NCBI GenBank assembly: GCA_037128705.1 | Contig: JBAXVX010000002.1 | Span: forward strand, 62,001 to 126,000 | DNA from: CAIVAT01 sp037128705 | GTDB taxonomy: Bacteria > Bacteroidota > Bacteroidia > Bacteroidales > FEN-979 | Direction of reading: 5' to 3' | Length of the DNA: 64,000 nt | Part shown: piece by piece, positions 43,184 to 52,173 of the stretch | How the letters are laid out: every line of letters starts with the position of its first letter | How positions within the stretch are numbered: position 1 is the stretch's first letter | Translations under genes and position numbers: made by a program | Notes under the pieces: generated by a model | What the model saw: the letters and a program-made list of their open reading frames with translations, nothing else | Told to the model about the DNA's origin: nothing | Database searches by the model: none

Positions 43184-43561
43184 TTATTTCATTGACCTTA
43201 CCCAATCGTATGCCAATTCCAGGGTCTCAAATATCCTGCATTCCCAATTTGTACCCTCAAATTGTTTGAAATAGGTTTCCGCGATCGGGATAAACTTTTT
43301 ATCTTTTGTGACTACAATGTTTCTCATCATATTGTGAGTCCATCGGGAGGATGACCTGTCCAAAGCCCCGATCACCTTGGCATACCTTGGCGTTATCTGA
43401 ATATTCATCGCCCCGGTATAATCTGAAATCTGGTACTTTATTGTTCCAAACCTTATGTCACCATACATCAGGTCGTTCGCCATCATAACATCCTGTTCCG
43501 TAACCGTGCCTGAAAACCTGACAAGGATACCCTTTTCTTCCCAAATAATTTCATACGCCAT
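43184..43561 (-). CDS. STAS/SpoIIAA-like hypothetical protein
   Basis: A 125-residue cytoplasmic protein starting at 43561 (MAYEIIWEEKGILVRFSGTV), which is preferred because it is the common opening of SpoIIAA-like proteins; the open frame starts eight residues earlier. The fold has alternating strands and helices and ends TLELAYDWV. It lies 50 nt downstream of the split histidine kinase, on the same strand, and could be a partner in that signalling route. Confidence 0.6.
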   Translation of the reverse strand: MAYEIIWEEKGILVRFSGTVTEQDVMMANDLMYGDIRFGTIKYQISDYTGAMNIQITPRYAKVIGALDRSSSRWTHNMMRNIVVTKDKKFIPIAETYFKQFEGTNWECRIFETLELAYDWVRSMK

Positions 43562-43611
43562 TTTTCCGGAATTAATAATCCACAAATTTGTCTGAACCCA
43601 CTATATCATTG

Positions 43612-45341
43612 TTATTTCTGTGCTTTGGCCGGGAGTGTAAAATAAAAAGTGCTTCCCTTCCCTTCTTCGCTCTCCACCCATAATTTTCCACCGTGTTTTT
43701 TTATTAAATCCTTGCAGATGATTAATCCCAAACCGGTGCTGGGTTCACCCTCGGTCCCTTTGCGGTTGGTATTGGTATCCAACCTGAAAAGATTCTCAAC
43801 TATTTCCTTGTTCATTCCAATGCCCGTGTCATTGACCTTGATCTCTACCCAATGATCTCCTGCTGACCTCGCGATAATTGAAATATTCCCTCTGGGTGCA
43901 GTGAACTTTAAGGCATTGGAAACCAGATTTCGAATTATGGATTCAAACATGTTGCCGTCGGCAAAAACCCTTAAGTCTTCTGAAACATCATACCTGATTT
44001 CAATCCCCTTCTCTGCGATGGCATGCTGAACTAAAACCAGGCTCTCTGAAATTTTAGGAAGAAGGAAAAATGATCCCGGTTCAAAATTGATTAAACCCCG
44101 TTGCATTCTTGACCATTCCAAAAGGTTTTCGAGCAGGTCAAAGAGTTTATTGGCTGCACTCCTCATACTTAAAGCCATCTTTTGAATTTCGTCCTGCCTC
44201 AATTTAGGCAGATCTTCTGCCAGCATTCGGGTAAAGCCAAGCAGTGGCTGGAATGGGCCGCGCAGGTCGTGTGCAATAATTGAAAAGAATTTATCTTTTT
44301 CGGCATTCGCCTGATGAAGTTGTTCGTTTTTTAGTTGTATTTCTTCTTCCGCCCGCTTGCGTTCAGTGATATCCCTTGTTATTCCTTCGTGAAACAGGAT
44401 TTCTCCATTTTCACCCGTAATATACCATCCGTGATCTTCAACCCAAATCTCTGAACCATCCTTTTTTTTCACCGGGTAAACTGCCATTTCTTCCCATTTT
44501 TCCAGTAATTGCAGACTTTCACGGTCGCCTGGTTCAAAATACAGGTCCTTCTTTATATCAATGGCGAGCAATTCCTCTTTGCTATCATAACCCAGCAACT
44601 TAACCATGGCAGAGTTGACATCAACAAATTTTCCATCGTGGGTGCTTTTATACACACCATCCATCATCCTTTCAATCAAATTGCGGTGAACTGCCTCGCT
44701 TTCCTTCAAGGCCTCCTCCATCTGCCTGCGGGCAGTCACATCCTGAAAAAAACCCACAATGCATTTTTTCCCGTTGAGCATAATGGGGGCCCCGGAAATG
44801 TCGGCATGGAAAATGGTTCCGTCTTTTCTCAGGCAGGTCTGGGCAAAAGATACGGGTTTCTTACCCCCGACCTGGGAGGCGAATTCTGACATCACCGAAT
44901 CCAAAGAATCCCTGGGTACCAAATTGGCTATCGTAAGCCGCTGAAATTCTTCATCCGTGTATCCGAATAGTTCGCAGCTGGCTGGATTGGAAAATAAAAA
45001 CCGATGGGTCCCGATATCGGCGGCTAAAATGCCATATGAACTTCCGTTAAGCAGTACACGGTATTTTTCTTCCGATTCCATCAGGGCTTCGCTGGCCTTT
45101 TTGTGCTCCATATGAACATCCTTCATCCACTTAATATAAAGCAATACCAACCCCAGAAGAATGAGACTGATCAGGCCTGTTATGGAACCAACAATCAAAT
45201 GTTCTTTATCAAAATAGGGGATTTCCGGATGTAAAAAAAATCTGCAATTGCGTTCAGATTACTCATAAAAAAAACAAGTACAACGCAAATTATAATTCCT
45301 GAAACCCTTTGCTTTTCAACAAATGCCTTTAACGATTTCAT
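43612..45341 (-). pseudogene. PAS-domain sensor histidine kinase, split by frameshift
   Basis: Two frames meet here. The upstream one (45341 to 45195) encodes MKSLKAFVEKQRVSG and a first membrane helix ending in NLNAIADFF, then leaves frame. The downstream one (TTG at 45198 to 43612) has a membrane helix, two PAS domains (about 43-155 and 170-285), HisKA with phospho-acceptor His310 in FFSIIAHDLRGPFQP, and a HATPase domain (VNDTGIGM, GLGLIICKDL). One extra T in the T8 run at 45233-45240 joins the frames as ADFFLHPEIPYFDKEHLIVG, a normal layout of such kinases. So it is a frameshifted gene, a sequencing slip or a phase-variable switch. The catalytic half is very like that of 17061. Confidence 0.85.
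45233..45240 (-). repeat. Homopolymer run A8/T8 at frameshift
   Basis: Eight A on the plus strand. The upstream and downstream kinase frames agree if nine are present. Runs of this length slip easily in replication and sequencing. Confidence 0.85.
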
Positions 45342-45657
45342 TTTCAGCAAAGCTTCTGCTTTTTGGTGGAAAATTTTGGAACTTGATGAATTATTGAGAC
45401 CTGTAAAGGTATTACAAAAAATTATATTCAATCTTCCAAAAGCCAGAAATACATTTTCAAAGGATGGGTGGAGGGGAGAGGGATGTTTTTTTTCAGTTAC
45501 AGGTGAAAAGAGGGTTCAGGTGGGAAATTTGGTTATTTTTACAATTATAACGCATATTCTGAAAGTACTGAATATGAAAAGGAACCTTTTATTATGCCCG
45601 GCAACAGCCGCTTGAAATGTCAGATCACCTGATTGCCAACTCATAAAACAAAGAAAG
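45342..45657. other. Divergent intergenic region
   Basis: A 316-base AT-rich stretch between the split kinase and the hydrolase. A 79-codon plus-strand frame (45376-45615) lacks protein-like composition. No promoter with confident boxes was seen. Confidence 0.45.
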
Positions 45658-46911
45658 ATGAAAACAAACAAGATCATTTCGTCCTATTTATTGGTGCTTA
45701 TATTATTTGCAGGTTTTCTTACGCTGCTTCCGGGCTGCAAAAAAGAGGAACCCACCCCCGTTCAACCTGAAGTTACCTGGCAGTATATCGAAACTTACGA
45801 TCTGCAGAAACTGAATCATATCCTGAACGTGGAACTTGAGGATTTCCTGGCGACTTCAACCATGCATATGGCCGATTTCCAGGGCCAGTTTGCAGTACCG
45901 GCATACCCTGTTAAATTATACCGGGTAACCTATCCCACGGTAGTTCCTGAACTCGGCATCCCCACGGTGGCTTCCGGACTGGTGGCCATTCCCGACAACG
46001 GGCTGGATTCCATGCCTGTCATCTCCTATCAGCATGGAACTGTTGCGGCCAAGACTGCATGCCCATCCTACCCCGATTCATCGCTGGAAACCAGCCTGAT
46101 GATCGCGCAGTTTGCCTCCCAGGGCTATATCGTGATCGCAGCCGATTTCATTGGTCTCGGAGTTTCAGACCAACCCCATGCAGATTTCGTCAGACTCAGC
46201 ACAGAACAAGCCTGCATCGACATGCTGAATGCAGCCGATAAGGTTCTTAAAGAACAGAAAATCAGGAAGGGGCCCCTGTTCCTGCATGGCTGGTCGCAGG
46301 GAGGATGGGCCTCCATGACCTTTCTGAGGAAGCTGGAGGCGATGAACATTCCTGTGAAGGCTGCATCAACAGCCTGCGCTGTTGCCGACTTTTTCCCCCA
46401 TATGGATCGCTGGATCAACGATCCCCAACCCGGCGATTCTCCGGCTCTGCCGGGTGTGGTTGCCAATTGTATTTTCGCGAGCGCATACTACAACGGGCTG
46501 ACAAGCATTCCTTCCTATGCAATCAAGCCTGAATATTTGCAAGCTTCAAAAGATCTTTTCGAGTGGAAGATGGATCTGAATACCTTCCTTTTAAAAACCA
46601 CTATACATGTCAGGGATTTACTGCGGCCAGAATTCCTGTCGCCTGGAAATACCGGAAGTGTTCCATTCTGGAAGATCCTCGAGCAGGCCCAGTCTTACCG
46701 CTGGCAATGTCAAACCCCGCTCAGGATGTATTATGGCGAGGTCGATAATATCGTCCCTGTATTTCTCGCCACGCTGCCGGCAGCTTATCAGAATCAACTG
46801 GGCTGCAATACCATGGCCATTTCGACAGGAGCCACATCTGATCACAGAGCCGGTTATATTTACTCCCTTATTCACGTGAAGCCATGGTTCGATGAATTTT
46901 TGAAAAAGTAA
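45658..46911 (+). CDS. Lipoprotein alpha/beta hydrolase, copy 1
   Basis: A 417-residue lipoprotein with lipobox LLPGC (Cys27) followed by KKE. The serine nucleophile is in HGWSQGGWASM (Ser213), after a conserved YPVKLYRVTYPTVVPELGIP region and the oxyanion-like YQHGTVAAKTACPSYPDS. A probable acid lies in YYGEVDNIVPV and His in ATSDHRAGY. The family is the secretory lipase/LIP-like group. It is a recent duplicate of the gene at 48243, with which it shares most of its length at high identity, and is followed by a serine hydrolase 13 nt downstream. Confidence 0.85.
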   Translation: MKTNKIISSYLLVLILFAGFLTLLPGCKKEEPTPVQPEVTWQYIETYDLQKLNHILNVELEDFLATSTMHMADFQGQFAVPAYPVKLYRVTYPTVVPELGIPTVASGLVAIPDNGLDSMPVISYQHGTVAAKTACPSYPDSSLETSLMIAQFASQGYIVIAADFIGLGVSDQPHADFVRLSTEQACIDMLNAADKVLKEQKIRKGPLFLHGWSQGGWASMTFLRKLEAMNIPVKAASTACAVADFFPHMDRWINDPQPGDSPALPGVVANCIFASAYYNGLTSIPSYAIKPEYLQASKDLFEWKMDLNTFLLKTTIHVRDLLRPEFLSPGNTGSVPFWKILEQAQSYRWQCQTPLRMYYGEVDNIVPVFLATLPAAYQNQLGCNTMAISTGATSDHRAGYIYSLIHVKPWFDEFLKK

Positions 46912-46924
46912 AAGCAAAAGCCTT

Positions 46925-48061
46925 ATGAAACAGTTTTACACAAACCGGAATTACCCATTCATCATCGCAATTTGGTTTGTCATCCTTCTTTCCACCAGCT
47001 GCAAAAAAGATGATACGGTTGCCGACCCCAACCAGGCGACAATCGACCGCCTGAAGCTGGCGGCTGATTCAGTGATAAAGAACACTACGATACCCGGCCT
47101 TGTGGCCCTGGTGGTCGACCACCAGAAGGGAATCAACTGGCTTTATGCCGCCGGGGTCAGCAATACCCAGACCAAAGCGCCCATGGATGTCAATCATACA
47201 TTCAGGATTGCCAGCAATACCAAAACATTTACAGGCACGGTACTGCTGCAGCTGGTCGATGAAGGGAAGATCAGGCTGAACGATAAACTGTCGGAATATT
47301 TTCCCCAGTATCCCAAATCGGACAGCATCACCATAAAGATGCTCTGTAACATGAGCAGCGGCATTAATGCTTATGAAACCGATGAATGGATGAATGCAGT
47401 GAAGGCAAACCCTTTAAGGGAGTGGGCCCCCGGTGAACTTGCCGACTTCGCATTTTCCCAGCCTTTTCTTTTCAGTCCCGGAACCGGTTATCAATACATT
47501 AATTCAAACACAATCATCCTGGGCATGATCATAGAACAGGTAACCGGCAACACACTCGAATCAGAGATTACCAACCGCATCATCAACCCGCTTCAACTCA
47601 CCAACACGGCATTTCATACCAGCGGAACCGATCTTCCGGGAAACCATGGCCGGGGTTATGACTTCGAGGAATTTGGTATGACCGGGGATGTAACGGAGTC
47701 GTATGATCTTTCGATGATGTGGGCGGCTGGTTCGGTTCACAGCACCCCGCGTGAATTGCAGGCCTATGTCGAGGCCCTTGTGAAAGGAAGGTTCCTGTCG
47801 GACACCCTGCAGCAGAGAAGGCTGAACGACATGATTACAACCAGCACGATCAGTAAATACGGATTATGCCTTGCCAGGCTGACATCTTTTTACGGCCACA
47901 ACGGCGAGGTTTGGGGTTACACATCATCCATGTGGCACAGCCCAAAGCACGACTGCACCATCATCATCTATTACAATTGCGATCGCATATCAATATACAA
48001 TCCTGATAATCTCGCCGGAAAATTCTTAATCATTCTTTATGGAAGCATTGATAACGCCTGA
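46925..48061 (+). CDS. Serine hydrolase lipoprotein, beta-lactamase class C fold
   Basis: A 378-residue lipoprotein with lipobox LLSTSC (Cys26). Motifs of the family: SNTK (Ser97-Lys100), YIN in GYQYINSN, and HNGEVWGY near the C-terminus in place of KTG. This is a D-alanyl-D-alanine carboxypeptidase/esterase-type layout. It is sandwiched between the two duplicated alpha/beta hydrolases, with start 13 nt after the first, so the three are probably one operon. Substrate is unknown. Confidence 0.85.
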   Translation: MKQFYTNRNYPFIIAIWFVILLSTSCKKDDTVADPNQATIDRLKLAADSVIKNTTIPGLVALVVDHQKGINWLYAAGVSNTQTKAPMDVNHTFRIASNTKTFTGTVLLQLVDEGKIRLNDKLSEYFPQYPKSDSITIKMLCNMSSGINAYETDEWMNAVKANPLREWAPGELADFAFSQPFLFSPGTGYQYINSNTIILGMIIEQVTGNTLESEITNRIINPLQLTNTAFHTSGTDLPGNHGRGYDFEEFGMTGDVTESYDLSMMWAAGSVHSTPRELQAYVEALVKGRFLSDTLQQRRLNDMITTSTISKYGLCLARLTSFYGHNGEVWGYTSSMWHSPKHDCTIIIYYNCDRISIYNPDNLAGKFLIILYGSIDNA

Positions 48062-48118
48062 TTGTTCGAGATGATCTCCTGATCCTCACAATCAGTAACA
48101 ACTTAGAATCAATACACC

Positions 48119-48242
48119 ATGAAAAACTCATCATCATTCTGTTTTCAGGCATCATCCTGCTTGCCTGGGGCTGTAAGTAAGGCGAACATGAGAATATCAG
48201 CGGGTCTTCCTCTCATATTTTTAAAAGTATCATCATAAAAAA
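48119..48242 (+). pseudogene. Decayed lipoprotein signal peptide
   Basis: From 48121 the frame reads EKLIIILFSGIILLAWGCK then a TAA stop, followed in frame by GEHENISGSSSHIF. It is the first part of a lipoprotein (lipobox LLAWGC). ATG at 48119 is one base out of frame, as if one A were lost from a run, and the TAA could be a mutated Lys codon. Nothing after 48242 continues it. Confidence 0.6.
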
Positions 48243-49511
48243 ATGATCCCAATGAACGTGAAATTATTTACCATTAGAAAGAACCTGCTTCCACTCATTG
48301 CAGCAAACCTGCTTGTTATCCTTGTTATCAGTTCCTGCAGAAAAGAGTGCCCCGCCCCGGCAGAGCCTGTAGTGACCTGGGAGTATATCGAAACCTATGA
48401 CCTGCCTAAGCTCAATCATATCCTGAATGTGGAACTAGAGGAGTTCCTGGTGGGTTCGACCATGAAGGCTTCCGATTTCCAGGGTCAGTTTGCAACGCCG
48501 AAATACCCTGTGAAATTATACCGGGTAACCTATCCCACAATGGTTCCTGAACTCGGCATACCCACAGTGGCTTCCGGCCTGGTGGCCATCCCCGACAACG
48601 GACTCGATTCCATGCCCGTCGTCTCGTATCAGCATGGAACTGTGATGCTCAAGACTGCCTGCCCTTCCAACCCCGATTCATCGCTGGAAACAAGGCTGAT
48701 GATCGCGCAGTTTGCCTCCCGGGGATATATCGTGATTGGCCCCGATTTCATTGGTCTCGGAGTTTCAGATCAGCCCCATGCGGATTTCGTCAGACTTACC
48801 ACTGAACAAGCCTGCATTGACATGCTGAATGCAACCGATAAGGTTCTTAAAGAACAGAAAATCAGGAGAGGGACCCTGTTCCTGCATGGCTGGTCACAGG
48901 GAGGTTGGGCCACCATGACCTTTCTGAGGAGGCTGGAAGCCATGAACATCCGCGTTACGGCTGCATCAACAGCCTGCGCCGCTGCCGACTTTTTCGCTTT
49001 AATGGATCGCTGGATCAACAATCCCCAGCCCGGCGATTCTCCGATTTTGCCGGCCATTATAGCCACCTGCCTCTTTTCATACGAATATTACAACCAGTTG
49101 AATGGCCTTGCCTCCTCTGCCATCAGGCCCGAATTTTTCCAGGCTTCCAAGGATCTCTACTGCTGGAAAATGGATTATATAACATTCCTGACAAAAACGA
49201 CAATGAATGTGAGGGAGTTACTGCGACCTGAGTTCATGTCGACCGGAAATACCGGAAGCACTCCATTCTGGCAGGTCCTCGAGCAGGCCCAGGCTTACCG
49301 CTGGCGTTGCCAGACCCCATTGAGAATGTATTATGGCGAGGTCGATGTGATCATCCCGCTATATTTCTCCACGCTGCCGGCAGCTTATCAGAATCAATTG
49401 GGCTGCAATACCATGGCCATTTCGGCAGGAGCCATAGCTGATCACAGCGCCGCCTATGTTTACTCCATTATTCATGCAAAACCATGGTTTGATGAATTTT
49501 TGAAAAAATAA
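48243..49511 (+). CDS. Lipoprotein alpha/beta hydrolase, copy 2
   Basis: A 422-residue lipoprotein with lipobox VISSC (Cys32) followed by RKE. It has the same elements as copy 1: YPVKLYRVTYPTMVPELGIP, QHGTVMLKTACPSNPDS, HGWSQGGWATM (Ser218), YYGEVDVIIPLYF and a terminal PWFDEFLKK. The strongest differences are in the signal peptide and the region corresponding to residues 255-320, where surface loops and substrate contacts may lie. It duplicates the gene at 45658 and is separated from the serine hydrolase by a decayed gene fragment. Confidence 0.85.
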   Translation: MIPMNVKLFTIRKNLLPLIAANLLVILVISSCRKECPAPAEPVVTWEYIETYDLPKLNHILNVELEEFLVGSTMKASDFQGQFATPKYPVKLYRVTYPTMVPELGIPTVASGLVAIPDNGLDSMPVVSYQHGTVMLKTACPSNPDSSLETRLMIAQFASRGYIVIGPDFIGLGVSDQPHADFVRLTTEQACIDMLNATDKVLKEQKIRRGTLFLHGWSQGGWATMTFLRRLEAMNIRVTAASTACAAADFFALMDRWINNPQPGDSPILPAIIATCLFSYEYYNQLNGLASSAIRPEFFQASKDLYCWKMDYITFLTKTTMNVRELLRPEFMSTGNTGSTPFWQVLEQAQAYRWRCQTPLRMYYGEVDVIIPLYFSTLPAAYQNQLGCNTMAISAGAIADHSAAYVYSIIHAKPWFDEFLKK

Positions 49512-49539
49512 AAGCATACCAGGATAAGTATAATGGCTG

Positions 49540-49656
49540 GGTTCGCTTGGAAAAACCTTTCAGTTCAAACTGTATGCAGATTGCTGGCACACCCCCATGT
49601 TTAGCAACACGCAGCAATATATTGATGACATAAAGAAGTTTATTGACGGTTTATGA
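49540..49656 (+). pseudogene. Fragment of an alpha/beta hydrolase-like C-terminus
   Basis: With two frame changes the sequence reads GWVRLEKP, then FQFKLYADCWHTP, then TPMFSNTQQYIDDIKKFIDGL and stop at 49656. That is a typical C-terminus of an alpha/beta hydrolase-type protein, with no matching N-terminal part. I take it to be a relic of another copy or of a deleted gene. Confidence 0.45.
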
Positions 49657-49781
49657 AATTTATGTGATCATTGAAAAATTAATTATTAGCCCATGAAAAA
49701 TATCCGACCATTCACCGGGAAGCCCGCCGTTTCTGATGGCCGGGAAAAAGAGGCGGTTGAAATGAGAGAGGGACCGGAACT

Positions 49782-52064
49782 TTAAACTTTAATACAATAC
49801 ATCAGATATACCCCGTTCTCATTTTCTATCCCATGCGTTTCATGTTCAAAACCGGGAAACCGGTTATCAAAATCCTGGAGGGTTTTCAGATAGGCTAAAA
49901 CCGGACCATTCAGCGACCCGGTGCGTTCGCCACCCATGAGCAACGGAATTCCCGGGGGATAGGGAACAATGCCCCCGGCCATGATGCGTCCCTGGGCCTG
50001 TTCAAGGGAAACCCTTTCCACATTGTTTTTCACAAGATGCCGGTATGCTTCGGCCGGGGTCATCACCGGTTCAGGCAGGAACGAAAATGCTTCATCCAGC
50101 AGCTGCAGCTGCCTTGAATCACGCTTGAATTCATGCATCTCATGCGCAAGCATGGGCAAAGATTTTCCGCCGTAAATCGCGGGATGTTTTTCAACCAGGT
50201 CGGGAAAAACATCCTCCAGCATGGCATTTTCATCATACAGGGTTTTGAAACTGAAGAATCTTGTAGTCAGGGTTCCCCACTTTCCCTTGGTAATCCCCAT
50301 GGAGAAGAGGAATAACACGCTGTAATCGCCCGATTTTTCAATGACGATTCCTTCGCAATCCAGGTATTTGACCAGTAAGGCGGCGGGTATTCCCCATGAC
50401 GAGAGGGAGCCATCCCGCTCCACGCCCGGTGTTAGCACCGTTACTTTAATGGGATCCAGCATGGCGTAACCCTCATCGATGTCGCCGAAACCATGCCAGC
50501 TTTCGTTCGGATGCAGAACCCAGCATGAGGAATCCTTTGCCAGTAATTCTATCGGGGCATCGGCAAAACTGATGCGCTTCCCCGTAGCCTGATTGGTGAC
50601 CTCATCGGGCTGCCACATCTCAAACCACCAGTCGTTGATATTTTCGCTCATAATCTTCCTTCGTATCCTTGCCATCGTGGTACGGAAGGTAACAGCCTCC
50701 ATGATACATTCATCGGTAAGGGCTTTGCCCATCGGCCCCTCCATCATCTTTGCCGAAACATCACAGGAGGCAATGATGGCATAGGAGGGTGAGGTGGAGG
50801 TATGCATCATGAAGGATTCATTGAACCGGTTGTGCTCGATGGGCTGACGCCCCTCTTTGACATGGACCATCGAGGCCTGCGAAATGGCTGCCAGCAACTT
50901 ATGGGTTGATTGCGATACAAAAACAGTGGGTGCATCGGGATCCCTCGCCCCATCCCTCATTCCGTAACGGTTGTTGTATATCGGGTTGAACCTGGCATAA
51001 GCGTACCAGGCCTCATCAAAATGCAGCCTGGAAACTACTTCACCCAGCATTTTTTCCACCTCCACGGCATCATAACAAATCCCGTCGTAGGTGGAATTTG
51101 TCACGACGGCATATACCGGGCTTGCTGCCTTGTCGCGGACCAGGGGGCATTCGCTGATCTTTTTCCGGATGGTTTCGGCGTTCATCTGCTCCTTACGGAT
51201 GGGTCCGATGATACCCAGGTGATTCCTGACCGGGACCATCCATACCGGCCGCGAACCGGTGAGTATGGCTGAGTGTTCCAGTGATTTATGGCAGTTCCGG
51301 TCAATGAGCACCACATCGCCCTCCACGGCGCAGGCCATGAAAATGATTTTATTTGCAGTGGAGGTCCCGTTTGTGACATAGTAGGTACGGTCGGCACCGA
51401 ACACCTTTGCAGCAAATCGTTCCCCCGCTCCAATCGACCCTGAATGATCGAGAAGGGAACCCAGTTCTCCCACTGAAATGGAGAGGTCGGACCGGAATAA
51501 CTGTTCGCCAAAGAAATTATAAAAGATCCGCCCGGCCGGTGATTTCAGAAAAGCGGTGCCACCGGTATGACCCGGAGTATGCCAGGAATACTCAAAATCG
51601 TCGGCAAAGTTGACCAGCGCTTCGAAAAAAGGCGGGAGCAGGCGGTTCCGGTACCTGCGGGCGGCCGCTTCAACACGCCCGGCAATAAAATCACGGGTAT
51701 CTTCAAGGATCCAGAAATTTTCGGAGATGATCCTTTCAATTTCCAGCGGGATCGTCATCAGCACCTCAGGCCGTATCGATAAAAAAATCGGGATCTCATG
51801 GTTTCTGCTCCTGATGTTCAGTATAAGTTGTTTTGCCAGGTTGCGGTTCTCGGCGACCACCGGGTCCCAGTCCACAATCACAGCGTCCAGTTCCGGTAGC
51901 CTGATAATGCCCGACAAGGCCGTTTCAAATGATTTCCATTCCGTCACAATGATTTCGATCTCGTTCATCTTTTTGATCAGCTCATGCATGGCATGCCCGT
52001 CGGGAGTGTCTTTGCATAATTCGTCATCCACGATGGCGATGTTCAGTTTTTCGTACAGATACAT
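49782..52064 (-). CDS. adiA: Arginine decarboxylase, AdiA type (PLP, fold III/wing)
   Basis: A 760-residue cytoplasmic enzyme, the same length as inducible (biodegradative) AdiA. It decarboxylates arginine to agmatine and uses a proton, which aids acid resistance. The wing domain (about 1-130) is followed by the PLP core: WHTPGHTGG (161-169), DRNCHKS, CVVTN-like VVTNSTYDGICYDA, LHFDEAWYAYARFNPIY (Asp350), and Lys389 in SQSTHKLLAAISQAS as the PLP lysine. The C-terminal part has GESWHG-like NESWHGFGD, MGITKGKWGTL, PYPPGIPLL and the family ending FPGFEHETHGIE. A strong Shine-Dalgarno precedes ATG. No arginine-agmatine antiporter (AdiC) is next to it. A lysine or ornithine specificity is less likely but not excluded. 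Confidence 0.85.
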   Translation of the reverse strand: MYLYEKLNIAIVDDELCKDTPDGHAMHELIKKMNEIEIIVTEWKSFETALSGIIRLPELDAVIVDWDPVVAENRNLAKQLILNIRSRNHEIPIFLSIRPEVLMTIPLEIERIISENFWILEDTRDFIAGRVEAAARRYRNRLLPPFFEALVNFADDFEYSWHTPGHTGGTAFLKSPAGRIFYNFFGEQLFRSDLSISVGELGSLLDHSGSIGAGERFAAKVFGADRTYYVTNGTSTANKIIFMACAVEGDVVLIDRNCHKSLEHSAILTGSRPVWMVPVRNHLGIIGPIRKEQMNAETIRKKISECPLVRDKAASPVYAVVTNSTYDGICYDAVEVEKMLGEVVSRLHFDEAWYAYARFNPIYNNRYGMRDGARDPDAPTVFVSQSTHKLLAAISQASMVHVKEGRQPIEHNRFNESFMMHTSTSPSYAIIASCDVSAKMMEGPMGKALTDECIMEAVTFRTTMARIRRKIMSENINDWWFEMWQPDEVTNQATGKRISFADAPIELLAKDSSCWVLHPNESWHGFGDIDEGYAMLDPIKVTVLTPGVERDGSLSSWGIPAALLVKYLDCEGIVIEKSGDYSVLFLFSMGITKGKWGTLTTRFFSFKTLYDENAMLEDVFPDLVEKHPAIYGGKSLPMLAHEMHEFKRDSRQLQLLDEAFSFLPEPVMTPAEAYRHLVKNNVERVSLEQAQGRIMAGGIVPYPPGIPLLMGGERTGSLNGPVLAYLKTLQDFDNRFPGFEHETHGIENENGVYLMYCIKV

Positions 52065-52068
52065 GATT

Positions 52069-52074
52069 CCTCCT
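52069..52074 (-). promoter_or_regulatory. Strong Shine-Dalgarno for AdiA
   Basis: AGGAGG on the minus strand, four bases before ATG 52064. Confidence 0.7.
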
Positions 52075-52148
52075 TTGTTGTTTGGTAAACCAAATGAAAA
52101 TACGGGTTCAGCTAATACTTCTTAGTAAAATTAATTAAATTATGGTAA

Positions 52149-52156
52149 TACCTTTG
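52149..52156 (+). promoter_or_regulatory. -7 box for 52174 gene
   Basis: TACCTTTG fits TAnnTTTG, 17 nt before the ATG. No -33 TTG was found. Confidence 0.45.
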
Positions 52157-52173
52157 TACGCCAATTCACAAGT

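Noticed and set aside
43612..45198. Annotating the second kinase as an intact gene starting at TTG 45198
   Set aside because: The frame upstream continues naturally (LHPEIPYFDKEH) and joins the first membrane helix if one T is added, so the 528-residue frame alone is only part of the gene.
45376..45615. A 79-codon plus-strand frame before the first hydrolase copy
   Set aside because: It has no signal peptide, ribosome site or recognisable composition and spans an AT-rich intergenic region.
49693..49785. A 30-codon frame (MKNIRPFTGKP) before the AdiA stop
   Set aside because: It is very short, overlaps the end of AdiA by four nt and has no supporting motif.
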